A stretch of DNA of 64,000 nucleotides from assembly GCA_030710605.1 (NCBI GenBank), contig CP092881.1, positions 70,609,118-70,673,117 of the forward strand, given 5' to 3'. The notes beneath the pieces were generated by a model. It saw nothing but the letters and a program-made list of their open reading frames with translations, was not told where the DNA came from and did no database searches. Positions 1-11,004 of this stretch are shown piece by piece. The DNA is from Cordylochernes scorpioides (lineage: Eukaryota > Arthropoda > Arachnida > Pseudoscorpiones > Chernetidae). The position numbers were made by a program, and so were the translations under genes. Within the stretch, counting starts at the first letter, position 1, and every line of letters begins with the position of its first letter.

Positions 1-384
1 CGTTCTGTAAATAAACAAAAAGGCTTTCAAATAGAACATTTGAAAGTTTTCAAATATGGTGTTAATTTTTAATATTTTATAATTAAACTCGTTTCCTATA
101 AGTGTGAACACCCTCTGTAAGTGGAAACTGCAGATCTCACAGGGCTACAGAAAGTGGGAAAGATTGTGAAATATTTATTATTTTATATGCTAATAACTAC
201 GTAAAAGAAGCACTGATCTTTATTTGTCTAAAAATGAATGGCGTCTATTCCCTAGTCTACCAGCCTACCCCCTAGAAGTCTTATATTAGGTCGAGTTGCA
301 ATGTTAGCTAGGATTGAATTGGTCTATAAAATACTAAACTTATACGTGGCTAGGAAGTGTTTTAAAATGACTCACAAAATTTGA

Positions 385-640
385 AATTAAAAACAAAAGA
401 GGCATATCCTGATCAGCCTCACATGAGCTTTTCCAGATGGCAGAGCTCCATCTAGTGGCGCAAAAATAAACTAAACGTTTATTTAACTTGCTCCGTGATA
501 TTTGGCCAACCAAATTTCTTGATAAATCAAGAAAAGTCAATCACGAACGCCTTCGGGCTTTTGGCCCTCGTCAGCGTGGTGCAAACTGTACCTCTACGAC
601 CAAATTTTGGTCCCAGAGGTAATTTTGAAATGAAATATAA
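385..640 (+). repeat. Hammerhead-bearing repeat family A, copy 1
   Basis: First of seven related copies (others near 3.6, 4.5, 34.7, 36.7, 42.0 and 59.8 kb). The order on this strand is a segment matching 'ggcatatcctgaccaggagc', a small hairpin reading 'cagatggcagagc' then 'ccatct', 'gatatttggccaac', a hairpin 'tttcttgataaatcaagaaa', and a hammerhead ribozyme on the opposite strand. No coding capacity is visible. It could be a retrozyme-like element or the terminal repeat of a Penelope-like element. Family membership is clear; the mechanism of spread is inferred. Confidence 0.75.
541..579 (-). ncRNA. Type I hammerhead ribozyme, family A copy 1
   Basis: Read on the minus strand: stem I strand CCACG, core CTGACGA, stem II GGGC with loop CAAAA and partner GCCC, then GAA, then GGCGTT, and the other stem I strand CGTG with its last base changed. 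Position 15.1 is G instead of A, so this copy is probably weak or inactive. Stem II uses GGGC/GCCC, whereas copies 3, 4 and 7 use GCGC/GCGC, a compensatory difference that supports the fold. Confidence 0.65.
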
Positions 641-2372
641 AAAAAAAAGACTATTTCCGACCATCCATGAATATAAAATTCTGAGGATTTCATCAAAGAT
701 TTGAATTAATGTACCGAATTTCAGATGTCTATGTGCTTTGTAGATATTCAAAAATTGATCATAGGCTTTGAAGATAGACAGAATGTAAGCAATTAAATAA
801 AATATTAATTAAAAGAAGAATGTCCGGGTAAAGGTCCAGCTGAAGTACCACCTCCCAGCGTACAAGAGGCTGAGCTAAAAAGGCGAGGCCGAGCCAATGG
901 GACGCGTGGCCAATAAAATCTCATCGAGACGCTGAATAAATCCCAAGTTAATTTGGAGAGGAATGCCAGCTGGGCCGGGACAAACCTTTAATGGATGATT
1001 GCGCTAAATTAATTAAATTCCTGATAATTAGCAGATAATCAATGTGTGGCGTGTAGCAATTATTGGACACCATGTTCTGCCCGCGTGGAATGTGAGCCAT
1101 TTCTGTCCTCCCCACACGTGTGCAGATAAAACATACCCATTTCTCAATGGAAGAATAATAAGTTTGTAAGTTTTCACATGAAATTTCCAATGATCTGAAG
1201 AATATTTCAATCTGTGACTTCCTGAAATTCCTAAGAAACATTCACATATTTTCTCCTCGACATAATGAAGCCCATCAAATAGTCAAAGGACGTGTACTTC
1301 ATTCAAATTAATGTGCAGGGTGGTTGTTCAACACGCTAAACAAACAAATTGAAACAAATTTGGAAAAATATTCAACAAAGGATGATGAGGGGTTGATATT
1401 TGGCATGTTGCCTAACAGGCTTGTGTTTAAATTTTGCGGAAGAACATTTTTATATAGATTTGATTGTTAATTTAGATATAGTTTCTACAGTTATGGAAAC
1501 TTACGTTCATAGTTCCTTTAACGCCTTCACCCTGTATTCTATATAAATGCAAGCTATATAAGACAATAAACATGATACATATAGTCTTCATCTTCTTCTT
1601 TCTTATCTCCACTCAATCACACTAAGGTATCAAGCTTGTAAAGCTTTAGACTTTTGATGGTGTCTGCCGGGGAAGAGTAGAGCACATCAATGGATGAGTC
1701 AATACAGTCAATAATATGTATACATATAGTAATAGAGCGGTCTAGAGAGATTTAAATGGCTAAACAGCTAGCAAGGTTCAACACTAATGTACCATGGCTT
1801 CCCATTACAATTATTATCATTGGGGTAAACAGAAATTCAATGTTAAACCTAGCTTTAAAGGTTTCTCAATTTTCGCGTTAGAGGGAGTTAATTGCTAATC
1901 TTTTTAGAATATTTTATTATAAACCATCTGTACGTTTGAAACTTTGTTTTAAAATAGGCATACCAGAATCAGGAATCTTTGATTGCTTCAACAAGTGTAC
2001 GGTTAAGATGTGATCTAAATTAGACAGATATGGATTGGTATAAAGAAAGCAAAATCGCTTATTTAACGATATCGTTCCTAGTCTCTGACAATAGAGATGT
2101 CTTTTTCACGACAAATTTGTTCCAGAAGTAGTGAGAATTATTAGAAGATTTGATCTATTTGCCACGACTCAGTAAATCAATCAGAAAGAAAACATCAGAA
2201 AGTGGTAAAGTCATCGTTGAACACTTCATTACAATCCAGCGCGATCGCCGTTCAGTCTGTTTTCTCCTTTTATACAAATATAATGTAATTTTACCTTTTC
2301 TTACCCATCATTCTTTACTTTCCCCATAGATGACTTTTCCCTTTACTCGATTCAAAAAATTATAATAAAATA
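641..2372. other. Non-coding AT-rich stretch with a low-repeat island
   Basis: I see no gene and no recognised repeat. Positions about 822-1040 are less AT-rich and not repeated elsewhere in the window, with clustered TAATTA-type motifs near 1005-1040. The rest is simple AT-rich sequence. The short reading frames here show no recognisable motif. Confidence 0.4.
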
Positions 2373-2500
2373 TAATGCGGCTTATGATTATATAACGAAG
2401 TTTTACCGAAAATGTTTCTTTTGAACGAAAAATTGAAATTTATTTTAAGGAGAAATAACGATTATTTCTAACCTTAGGGATGAAGTATGAAAGGATGAAT
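2373..2500 (+). repeat. Half copy of palindromic repeat family K
   Basis: Shares 'aatgtttcttttgaacg', 'gagaaataacgattatt' and 'tctaacctt' followed by 'ggatga' with the palindromes at 17.5-17.9 and 30.2-30.4 kb. Only one arm is present. The hammerhead-like part reads 'cttatga' instead of CTGATGA and is degraded. Confidence 0.6.
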
Positions 2501-2717
2501 TGTGAAGAGTAAAAAAAAAATATATTATGAGTGTCTAAATTAAAGATTCAATCAAAATGAGGTCGCTAAATATCTCAAGCAGCATTGAGGAAACCTACTT
2601 ACTCTATGCTTCGCTACCTTAACAAATAGACGATCATATTTTGTAATCTAAGTAATCTAAGCAAAAATTTTGTAATCAATTAAGAAAACAGTTAATATCC
2701 TATGTTAGAATATAAAG

Positions 2718-2815
2718 TATGTGTAGACATTTGGTTCACTTACAGTAAAAGCAGTCACCTACTTCTACCCACCATGATTATCATGGCCTGTACCACGTTT
2801 ACTAGAGATAATTTT
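2718..2815 (+). repeat. tRNA-derived SINE, 3' fragment
   Basis: Matches the 3' half of the SINE at 48.4 and 61.8 kb, including 'cttacagtaaaagcagtc' and the small palindrome 'ccatgattatcatgg' followed by 'cctgtacca' and 'tactag'. The tRNA head is absent, as expected for 5' truncation. Confidence 0.7.
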
Positions 2816-3582
2816 TAAAAAATAATATAGAGTTGTGCGGTCAGTTTAGGGGCTTATTCTTAATCAAGCTCTAAATTGGCCATGTAATGGCAAACATCAG
2901 GATGACAAACAACAACCACTCTTTATTTCTTGATAGGAAATTGATTGATATATCGAGTTCTAATTTATTATTAAAAATACCATATGAATATTCTATTTTT
3001 CCAGGAGTTTAAATGCTATTTCAAAATTGAATGTTTATTCCGATGCATGCGAAGGTTCATTAGCAAAGGTCAATAGAATACAATGAACAAGAAACACCTC
3101 GGGCTTTCCAATTCAATTTACGTGTTTGCTTTGGAGAGAAGTCAGACAAACACACAGAGCCAGCCCCTGGGTAATCTTCTTGTATGGGGATTAGCCGAGC
3201 TTCTTCTCTACTGATGGTATGAGAACTACCTCATTCTTTCTTCATCTCTTCTGGCATAGCTCTGTCGGCTTGGCTGATTTCTCACTTTATACATGCGCGC
3301 TTGGACTAATTCATTTATATTCATTTTACTCTTCGTTCATTTTATGACTCTGATTGGTAAATAATCATGTCAAACCTAAAATAACACAAAAACTAACTCT
3401 TATTCAAAACTATAGTTTAGAGAATGGTCTTTTTAACAGCTCTCTTCTTTATTATTAAATAGAGGGATTTATTTCTACCATAAAATTAGATAACTACACA
3501 CAATTTGTATTATAACTTCTATTAATCAAGTTATATTTTTATTGTTTGTGTTATCAACCAATGGTTTCCGCTCCCTTGAATC
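2816..3582. other. Non-coding stretch without recognised features
   Basis: No gene, RNA or repeat recognised. Positions 3070-3300 are of more mixed composition and single-copy within the window. Confidence 0.35.
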
Positions 3583-3880
3583 AGGCGATGGCCCCAGAGG
3601 AACCGTTAACACAGCGATACAATTACTGAATAGAGCTGGCTTGCTTATGAGAGTTGTGAGCAGTGTTAACGTACAAATATTACAAGAAAAATCATATAAT
3701 AAAAAGCGAAACGCGTTCGTGACTGGCTTTTCTTGATTTATCAAGAAATTGGGTTGGCCAAATATCAGGGAACGGGCTAAAACAATGTTTAGTTGATTTC
3801 TGTTCCATCAGATGGCGCTCTGCCTTATGTAAAGTACATGTTCTCCTGGTCAGGATATGCTTTATTTATTTATAATAAAA
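3583..3880 (-). repeat. Hammerhead-bearing repeat family A, copy 2
   Basis: Opposite orientation to copy 1, with 'ttcttgatttatcaagaa', 'gttggccaaatatcaggg', 'gatggcgctctgcc' and 'cctggtcaggatatgc'. Only the 3' half of the ribozyme survives on the plus strand at about 3706-3722 (GCGAAA, then CGCGTT, then CGTGA). Its 5' half is replaced by unrelated sequence, so it cannot fold alone. Confidence 0.7.
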
Positions 3881-3929
3881 GGTGTTATAGAATTTTATTA
3901 ATACCGAAAAATTTGGATCCAATTGGTAT

Positions 3930-3931
<2 letters not shown>

Positions 3932-3961
<30 letters not shown>
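3932..3961 (+). repeat. (CT)n microsatellite
   Basis: About 15 uninterrupted CT units. Confidence 0.95.
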
Positions 3962-3966
<5 letters not shown>

Positions 3967-4474
3967 GGTATAACTGACTTCACTTCTAAATAGAAAGAAT
4001 AAGCATACTGAAAAAGTAAACGGTTATGTTTAGCTTAATTTCCATTTCCAAACCTACTATGTTTATAGGACACTTTGTTTTCCAATCTAGGTATAGAACC
4101 TGTCCTAAAATTTCAGTTTGTTTGTATAACACCCTGATTGCCAATATAGACTTATGTCTCCATAGCTAATGTTGGGGCCATGTTGTTTTAATATAGATTT
4201 TCCCGCTCTGCGAAAAAATAAATAAAAGCATTGTCTTGATACATTCAGTAAATGTATTAAAATTCATTTATTAAGAGTGAAAAATTAACCTTTTGCATAT
4301 AATAAAATCTCTAATATAGAAACATACATTATTGCAGATTGGTTTGATTAAAACTGAATTCATATCAGCCTTTTTTATATACACCTTTATATAATATAAG
4401 GTTTTATAAAGTATTTTCTTGTGTTAAGCGTATTTACGCAAATTTGGCCTTAAATACCCATTTCTTGGTTTCTC

Positions 4475-4735
4475 AAGAAGCCTCTGGGACCAAATTTCTT
4501 TTTAGTCGCAGTGGTACAGCCTACTCCACGCTGACGAGCGCCAACAGCGCGAAACGCCGTGGATAGCTTTTCTTTATTTATCAAGTAATTGGGTTGGCCA
4601 AATATCAGGGAACAGGTTAAATCAATGTTTAGTTAATTTCTGTTCCACCAAATGGCGCTCTGCCTTCTGTAAATAACATGTGCTCCTGGTCAGGATATGC
4701 TTTCTTTATTTTCAATATACGTTTACCAATCGAGG
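4475..4735 (-). repeat. Hammerhead-bearing repeat family A, copy 3
   Basis: Carries the family landmarks 'ctctgggaccaaat', the ribozyme core, 'ttggccaaatatcaggg', 'ccaaatggcgctctgcc' and 'cctggtcaggatatgc' in the same order as copy 2. Confidence 0.75.
4526..4562 (+). ncRNA. Type I hammerhead ribozyme, family A copy 3
   Basis: Stem I CCACG at 4526-4530, core CTGACGA at 4531-4537, stem II GCGC with loop CAACA and partner GCGC (4538-4550), then GAAA at 4551-4554, and stem I partner CGTGG at 4558-4562. Both core boxes and stems I and II are perfect. Stem III is three bases shorter than in copies 2 and 4 (ACGC instead of ACGCGTT), which probably damages the cleavage site. Confidence 0.75.
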
Positions 4736-4757
4736 TTCCGGCCACCGGAGTGTGTGG

Positions 4758-4905
4758 TTGACACATATTAATATGTTATAACACCTTGATAGAGGTTGGC
4801 GTTCAGCCAACTGAAATATTGGTAAAATAAATTATATTTTGATCCAATATATGCCTTTTTAATTAAAGATTCATTTATGGATTGCTCTATTTTAAAAATT
4901 ATTGG
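4758..4905 (+). repeat. Repeat family C (AAAGGTTGGC hairpin)
   Basis: Shares 'acatattaatatgttata', a GGTTGGC / GCCAAC hairpin, 'tgaaatattggtaaaata' and 'ccaatatatgcctttttaa' with copies near 12.5, 21.0 and 45.6-45.9 kb. The hairpin is followed by TGAAAT, which resembles the stem II and GAAA part of a hammerhead, but the preceding CTTGATA does not match the core. Confidence 0.7.
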
Positions 4906-5204
4906 CTATGAAAAGAGAGTTGTTCTATATATACATGTTTAACTTTTATATTGTGAGGCTATTTTTTCCAAGTCCTCTTTATGATAGTTCTATAGCTATG
5001 TTTTCTGGTGAGATTTTAATCAGGTAACTGGTTCAACATATATATGATCAATGGCTCTCAAAATGTGTTTTCTTTCCTCCTCGATATGAATACAATCAAA
5101 TAGATGGGTTAAATCATTTAAAGGTTTTACATTTTCAAATATCATATCTACAGGTATCATAAAGCTAGCTAGAACTCCTTTAAATGGCACACCAATGGTG
5201 AATA

Positions 5205-6149
5205 GGCCAGGGACTTATCTACTTATATATTTGCCTTATTCTGTCTGTTTGTCTGTATGTCTGAAGCTCACGGATAGAATGCGCGCCCATTGGCTGCCAG
5301 CGAACACGTGGCCTCCCTGCCCCCCTCTAGACAACCCTGTTATCAGCTGTGCGATACATACACCTGTCTATAGCGGCCACTCTAGACAACCCTGTTATCA
5401 ACAGTGTGCTACATCCACCTGTCTAAACAGACCACTCTGTCTATAGCGGCCACTCTAGACAACCCTGTTATCAGCTGTGTGATACATCCACCTGTCTATA
5501 CAGACCACCCTGTCATAGCGGCCACTCTAGGCAACCCTGTTATCAGCTGTGTGATACATCCACCTGTCTATACAGACCACCCTGTATATGGCGGCCATTC
5601 TAGACAACCCTGTTATCTGCTGTGTGATACATACACCTGTCTATAGCGGCCACTCTAGACAACCCTGTTATCATCAGTGTGTTAAATTCACCTGTGTATA
5701 CAGACCACCCTGTCTATAGCGGTCACTCTAGGCAACCCTGTTAACAGCAGTGTGATACATACACCTGTCTATACAGACCACCCTGACTATAGCGACCACT
5801 CTAGACAACCCTGTTATCAGCTGCCTGTCTATACAGACCACCCTGTCTATAGTGGTCACCTTAGGCAACCCTGTTATCATCAGTGTGTTACATTCACCTG
5901 TCTATACAGACCACCCTGTCTATAGCGGTCACCTTAGGCAACCCTGTTATCAGCAGTGTGATACATCCACCTGTCTATACAGACCACCCTGTCTATAGCG
6001 ACCACTCTAGACAACCCTGTTATCAGCTGTGTGATACATCCACCTGTCTATACAGACCACCCTGTCAATAGCGACCACCCAAGACAACGTTTTTAAAATA
6101 TATTCGCACTCGGGTAAACCCCGGGCGTTGCCCGGGCCTTTCGTCTAGT
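5205..6149 (+). mobile_element. Helitron-like element with internal minisatellite
   Basis: The 3' end has the hairpin CCCGGGC/GCCCGGG followed by 'ctttcgt' and CTAG then T at 6145-6149, the hallmark of Helitron 3' ends. The 5' part ('ttatatatttgcc', then repeated tctgt) resembles the 5' ends of the copies at 11.0 and 31.9 kb. The internal segment 'attggctgcc' then 'cacgtg' and 'cctccctgccccc' also occurs at 32.16 kb. Non-autonomous: no Rep/helicase coding region. Minisatellites inside such elements are known from the DINE-1 group. Confidence 0.7.
5333..6082 (+). repeat. Minisatellite, about 72-bp unit
   Basis: About ten imperfect units built from 'ctctagacaaccctgttatc', 'gatacatccacctgtc' and 'tatacagaccaccctgtc'. 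Some units are shortened. Reading frames across it are repeat artefacts. The segment 'cctgtctatagcg' is shared with the pogo-like MITE at 35.24 kb, so the array may have grown from that kind of sequence. Confidence 0.9.
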
Positions 6150-6412
6150 AAGGTATATTTGAATAGCGTTTAACAATCCAAAATATATAGCTTATGTCTA
6201 TAACAATATTATATATATGTTATAATACATTTGAGATGGAGAATTAGCTAATTTTTGAATACAAGAGTATTCCGCCAATAGTATTGCCATCGTGAAAATT
6301 CTTGAAAGTATAATAAATAAACTTTAATCACAATTCACTCTAATTGTGCTGTGAGTATGATTTAATAAATACCTGTCTTGAGGCGTCAAGAATAAATTAA
6401 ATAGAATATTAC

Positions 6413-6669
6413 GATGCACTAGCGCGCCATCTGTTATCAAATTACAAAGAGTCAAACCCATTCGAAGAGTCAAGCATCAGTATCACTATAAAAGGAAGTT
6501 CCAAAAATTCAATATAATAGCGGTATGGTAGATTAAACTGGCATAAACTGGGAGGGTTCACCACTGATGAGCCAGGCCCTCCCTTTAATTTTTCCAGTGC
6601 AGTAAGGGCAGTAGAAATTGTTTTATTTTAAAAGGAATATTACGCGTCTAAAATAGTTTCGTAATTTGA
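6413..6669 (-). repeat. Palindromic repeat family B, copy with 14-bp TSD
   Basis: One end reads 'gatgcactagcgcgccatct'; the other ends 'atagtttcgtaatttga'. Internal landmarks are 'gggagggttcaccactgat', 'gagccaggccctccc' and 'gcagtaagggcagtag'. The 14-bp direct repeat 'aaatagaatattac' flanks it exactly (6399-6412 and 6670-6683). Confidence 0.75.
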
Positions 6670-6687
6670 AAATAGAATATTACTTAT

Positions 6688-6830
6688 TTACATATGTACA
6701 AAAAGATTTGAGTCGGTTAAAAGAAAACAACAAACATGAATTTATATAGGGAAAGCCGAGATATCTGGCGGTCGACTTTATAGAGTAGTTTGTTATAGAA
6801 AATATAATTCTAAATAAGAAAAGAATATTT
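6688..6830 (+). repeat. Repeat family Q, fragment
   Basis: Shares 'tgtacaaaaagatttgag', 'gaaaacaacaaacatgaatt' and 'ctggcggtcgactt' with copies at 38.8-39.1 kb and, inverted, at 60.4-61.3 kb. Confidence 0.7.
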
Positions 6831-9399
6831 GAAATTTATATATTTTATGGTGTAAATACAAATGAATTGAAGTGAAAACCTCAAAACTGTATCTTTAAGT
6901 GAATATATTGTCGCGAGGAAAAATAATTAACTAGGCCTTCGAATTACTTTAAATATTTATTTAATGAGTTATATGAAAGTTTTTAAATATAAAATAAGAG
7001 TTACATGAGCCAAATCAGCCGTTAGAGCAAGAGGGGAGAACTGAGATCTTTTCTCCTTTTCCGTGGCGCCACTGTTTACCCCGACCGGTAGGTCCAGTCC
7101 AGATAAGAGGGAATACCAGGAAACTCTCTTCTCCGGACAATATTTAAAAAAAACGGAGCTGTCCATGAAAGACATTCTTAATTTATATCAAATTCAAGTT
7201 ATTTTAATTCCTAATAATGTAGAATTTCCCAGTATCAATCATCCGTTCAACGCGTGAGAGAGAAATTCACAAAAATATATATAAATATTCGATAAAAACA
7301 TGCGTGGGTTGAGAAAATGTATTACGGCAAAGCCCACACACATAACTCAAAGTGTTTAATATCTTCAAAGCATTTAGAAACAGAAATTTATTTCACTAAT
7401 ATCTATTCTGATATACTTATCTTGCATATTAGAATCGTTCTTATAAACGCAAAATATTCAAAGTTATTTTGAATAAAAATATAGCAAACAAGGAAAACAA
7501 GACACTTTTCAAAACAAGACACTTTTCAAAACAAGACATTTTCCATAACAATAAGACCATGACCGAGCACAAATTCAGCAGAGGCTACAAATATCGGAAA
7601 TAAAGTTCGCCTCCTAAATTATTCCCCTATTTATTCCCGGCAAGAAATTCCGCGGGAATTCCAAGTTGTTCAAATACAATAAATTGGAGGGGCAATATTT
7701 GGGTAGAATTAGGCCCGACTAATTAGATGCAATCCTCGTCGGGCGTTTAATTACTCATAATTGGTTAATTGTGGGGAATTATCGGGAGAATATGGCGCGT
7801 GCTAATTGTTTGCTGGATTAACATCTTGCAAACATTTGCCCAACACGCTCCGGCCTCCACTCGAGGCTAATGGATTAGTTAGAAAGATGCTAGGACTCCC
7901 AATGAATACATCTCTTTTTCATACGTAAACTGTATTGTGTACTCATTTTCATTTATAGAAATGCATATATAGATGAAATAAATATTTAGATTTGCCTCTA
8001 TATGATCCTACAGAGTCCGTAATAACTCCCAGCCAAGGTATAATAAGGGTATGGTAAATTACAGAACACCAAACAAAAATGGTAAATAAAGGTTTGGAAT
8101 TGATACACATATACGGAGAACGTGAGACTAAATCTTGCAAAAATGTTTACCGCCACATCTAAAATAGAATATATAATTGACGTTAGATTTCTAATATCCA
8201 TGCGACCAACATTAGCAAAGATATTCATGTATTCAATTGGCAAATAATCTCAATAAAATTGTTTTATTACTTTGATTGCCGAGGGGAATATTTGTTTACA
8301 TTGTCATTAAATCATGCACACAATACAACTCAAAAGGATGGTTCGATGATACCACTCTATTTTGAAAAATATATCATAAATAGAGGTTTCACATTTTAAA
8401 ATAAATAAATTATAAATTGGTAAATTTTTGCCCTTTTATTCATCCTCAAAATATATGCCGGAATACACTTTTCACTGAATTCCAGTTACGAACTGAAAAC
8501 ACTTTAAAATGTGAACTATGCAAATTGTTTACTCGGCAGCAAAGTCCCCTACAAAATCTGGAAGATTAATAGAAATGAGGAAGTTATCGTTGTGAAAAAT
8601 TTCTGATGGATTTGGGCTGGAATTGAAGACGATCTGTGAGCAATGATTCTTGTAAACATTATTTAACTTAATAGTTTCTGATTGGAATGTCAGGAATCTA
8701 GAAGAGAATGGGTTGGAACAGCAGAAGACAAAGAAAGAAGCAAGTATTAGTTGACAGGGAGGTTGGTGATTAACATAAGGTAGGCTTGAATCATAATCCG
8801 CAATTTACGTCGTTTGATTTCCATTCTCGCAAATAAGATTAAAAATTCAAAGAAATCCCAATATTGCCACGTGAAAAATTAGGGAAGACAAACTTCAGGA
8901 TGACACAGCAATTTTTTTAAGGCAAGAACAAACTATGAATAATAAACAAAAGATAAGCAATGATGGAAGTTTACAGAGTAGTAAAATATAAAAATAATAA
9001 ATACTTTGCTACAATATGCAATCAGACGCTTCGCTCACGGCATTACTAGTGTGAATAAAGTACTCCGATTGGAGCTCCCAATGCTCTTCTGTATCCTCAA
9101 GTCTTAAGTTGAATAATGAGCCTGAAACCTCTACCAGAACTATAATTTCAGAGATTTAATAAATACTCCAACAAGGTGTTGAGATATAAGCTCTGGCAGA
9201 GAAACATGGAACTCAGCTTGAGGACAAATGAAGACCAGACCATGGCGATCCATCGAGCAGTATAGAAATTTAATTAGAGTAATAGAGACTTTTATTTCAA
9301 CCAGCGCGCAACCAGTTCCTGGGTAAAAACACCCGAGGCCAAATTAATCTCTCTAATGGAGCTACTTTTAACTTGGTTCATTTTACTGCGAGATCCTGG
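6831..9399. other. Long non-coding stretch
   Basis: No gene or recognised repeat. 7500-7560 holds three copies of an 'aaaacaagacacttttc' motif. 7620-7880 is low-repeat, less AT-rich and contains several homeodomain-type motifs (taattag, ttaattact, taattgg, gctaattg), so it is a candidate conserved non-coding element. The short frames at 7.0-7.3 and 7.9-8.2 kb show no known motif. Confidence 0.35.
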
Positions 9400-9900
9400 G
9401 ACCGTATACTGTGGTCTGACTCTTCTAGCACTGTGCCCTGTTTACTGCCGCATCACCTAGCACGATGCCCTGTTTGCTGCCTCGTATAGCACGATGCCTT
9501 GTTTTCTGCATCACCTAGAACCGTGTCCTGTCTGACGCATCACCTAGCACCATGCCCTGTTTGCTGTCTCATCTAGCACGGTAGCCTGTTTTCTGCCTCA
9601 TCTAGCACAGTGCCCCGTCTGCCGCATCACCTAGCACGGTGCCCTGTTTGCTGACTCATCTAGTACGGTAGCCTGTTTTCTGCCTCATCTAGCACAGTGC
9701 CCCGTCTGCCGCATCACCTAGCACGGTGCCCTGTTTGCTGACTCATCTAGTACGGTGGTTTATGGATTGATTGACCTGGCAAGAAGGTCTGTGGAATACT
9801 CAGCATATCACGGAGATCTATGTATTGACTTTCCTAGTACGATAGCCTGTCTACAGCATCACCAAGCACTGCTCTGTGGACTGATTCACCTAGAACCATT
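9400..9900 (+). repeat. Degenerate minisatellite, about 35-bp unit
   Basis: Imperfect units around 'catcacctagcacggtgccc' and 'tgtttgctgactcatctag', most regular at 9440-9760 and fading towards 9900. It runs into the mariner relic that follows. Confidence 0.8.
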
Positions 9901-9974
9901 TAACCTGTCTATTAAAAAAAAACTCTCAAGTGGTCAGGAAGCATATTGAATATTGCTCACAAAGTATGAAAGTA

Positions 9975-10220
9975 AATATAGAAAAGGGGTCCATTACTCA
10001 ACACCCCGACCATACAGAAGTTTTTAGATCCTCTTTAAACAGCTTACAATGCAAGTCGGTACATGGGCTGGCTGACCAGCGCTTCCAGAATCGCGAAGAA
10101 GTTGAAAATTGGCTTGAGGAATGGATTGTCTCGTAACCAAACCTTTTATTTATGTTGACATCCATAAACTAACTAAATAATGGAAGAATGTTGTATCTAA
10201 CAATGGAAATAATGTCTAGT
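9975..10220 (+). pseudogene. Mariner transposase C-terminal relic
   Basis: Translates to a stretch containing HGLADQRFQNREEVENWLEE then WIVS, which matches the C-terminal part of mariner transposases after the third catalytic aspartate (H-x-L-x-D-x-x-F, then EEV, then NWL-x-EWIAS). After an in-frame stop at about 10134, the reading continues recognisably to a VVSNNG-like end near 10210. The catalytic core is absent. Assignment to mariner is confident, subfamily is not. Confidence 0.65.
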
Positions 10221-11004
10221 ATATATATTTTTTCAATTTCAATAGCTTTTATAACCGGAAAAAAAACACTGAGTCCTACTCTCCCACCCACTAAACAATA
10301 ATTTTTCCGCTTAATGATCATATTATGGATTTTAGAGATTTACAAGTTGAAGCCAAGTAGCCTTTATTTTGGCATATTTAAAAGGCAGCTTTTCTAAATT
10401 TACATATCCCCATATGACTTTTCCCAGAGTGTTTGCATGAAATAGGTTTATTCCTTGTATTTGTGGGGTGGTTGCGTGCGTGTTGGTGTGGCTTGTGGAA
10501 AGGCCGCTGATAAAATTATAATTATTTTTGATAAAATTAATTTATTTATTAAAAGCCAGAAATATATAAAGAGAAAAGAAGTAACGGCCGTTGGAAGCAA
10601 GCCTTGTTGCTGACGACGCGCGTAGCCATAAAGTCCGCGCATGCGTAGTCAGGTCGCCACACTACCGCCCGTATGTATAGTGAAGCTTTGTCCCAGTTCG
10701 CGCTCGCTGAAGCAAAGTGTGGTCGCCACATATTCTACCTATTTTTATTTCCTTCCATTTTACTACGAGTTTATTATCTTCACCATATTCTAATCATGAA
10801 ATAATTTTGTATTCATAGCTCCAGTCTTCATAGGTAAAGCCATCTCACATGCTTTTTGAAAGGTTGAACACTCTTTACCAATTTTAATTAAATCAATAAA
10901 GGGCCTGGTTTCTTTTCATAATTCTTTTATTTTTCGAGCTTTCGGGTTGACATGCCCTTCAACACGGAAAACACCAGAAGTACCACTTCTATATATATAT
11001 ATCT
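10221..11004. other. Non-coding, with a GC patch and a hammerhead-like hairpin
   Basis: 10580-10735 is a GC-richer patch of unknown nature ('gtccgcgcatgcgtagtc'); 14.5 kb has a related 'gtccgcgtagccacgag'. About 10907-10985, on the minus strand, holds a hairpin followed by CGAAAGCT and then 'aataaaag', resembling the degraded hammerhead-like repeats at 46.7 and 60.3 kb. No gene seen. Confidence 0.4.

Noticed and set aside
5195..6071. Overlapping open frames with repeated VISCVIHPPVYTDHP-like text
   Set aside because: They are read-through of the 72-bp minisatellite, with no start context or flanking exon.
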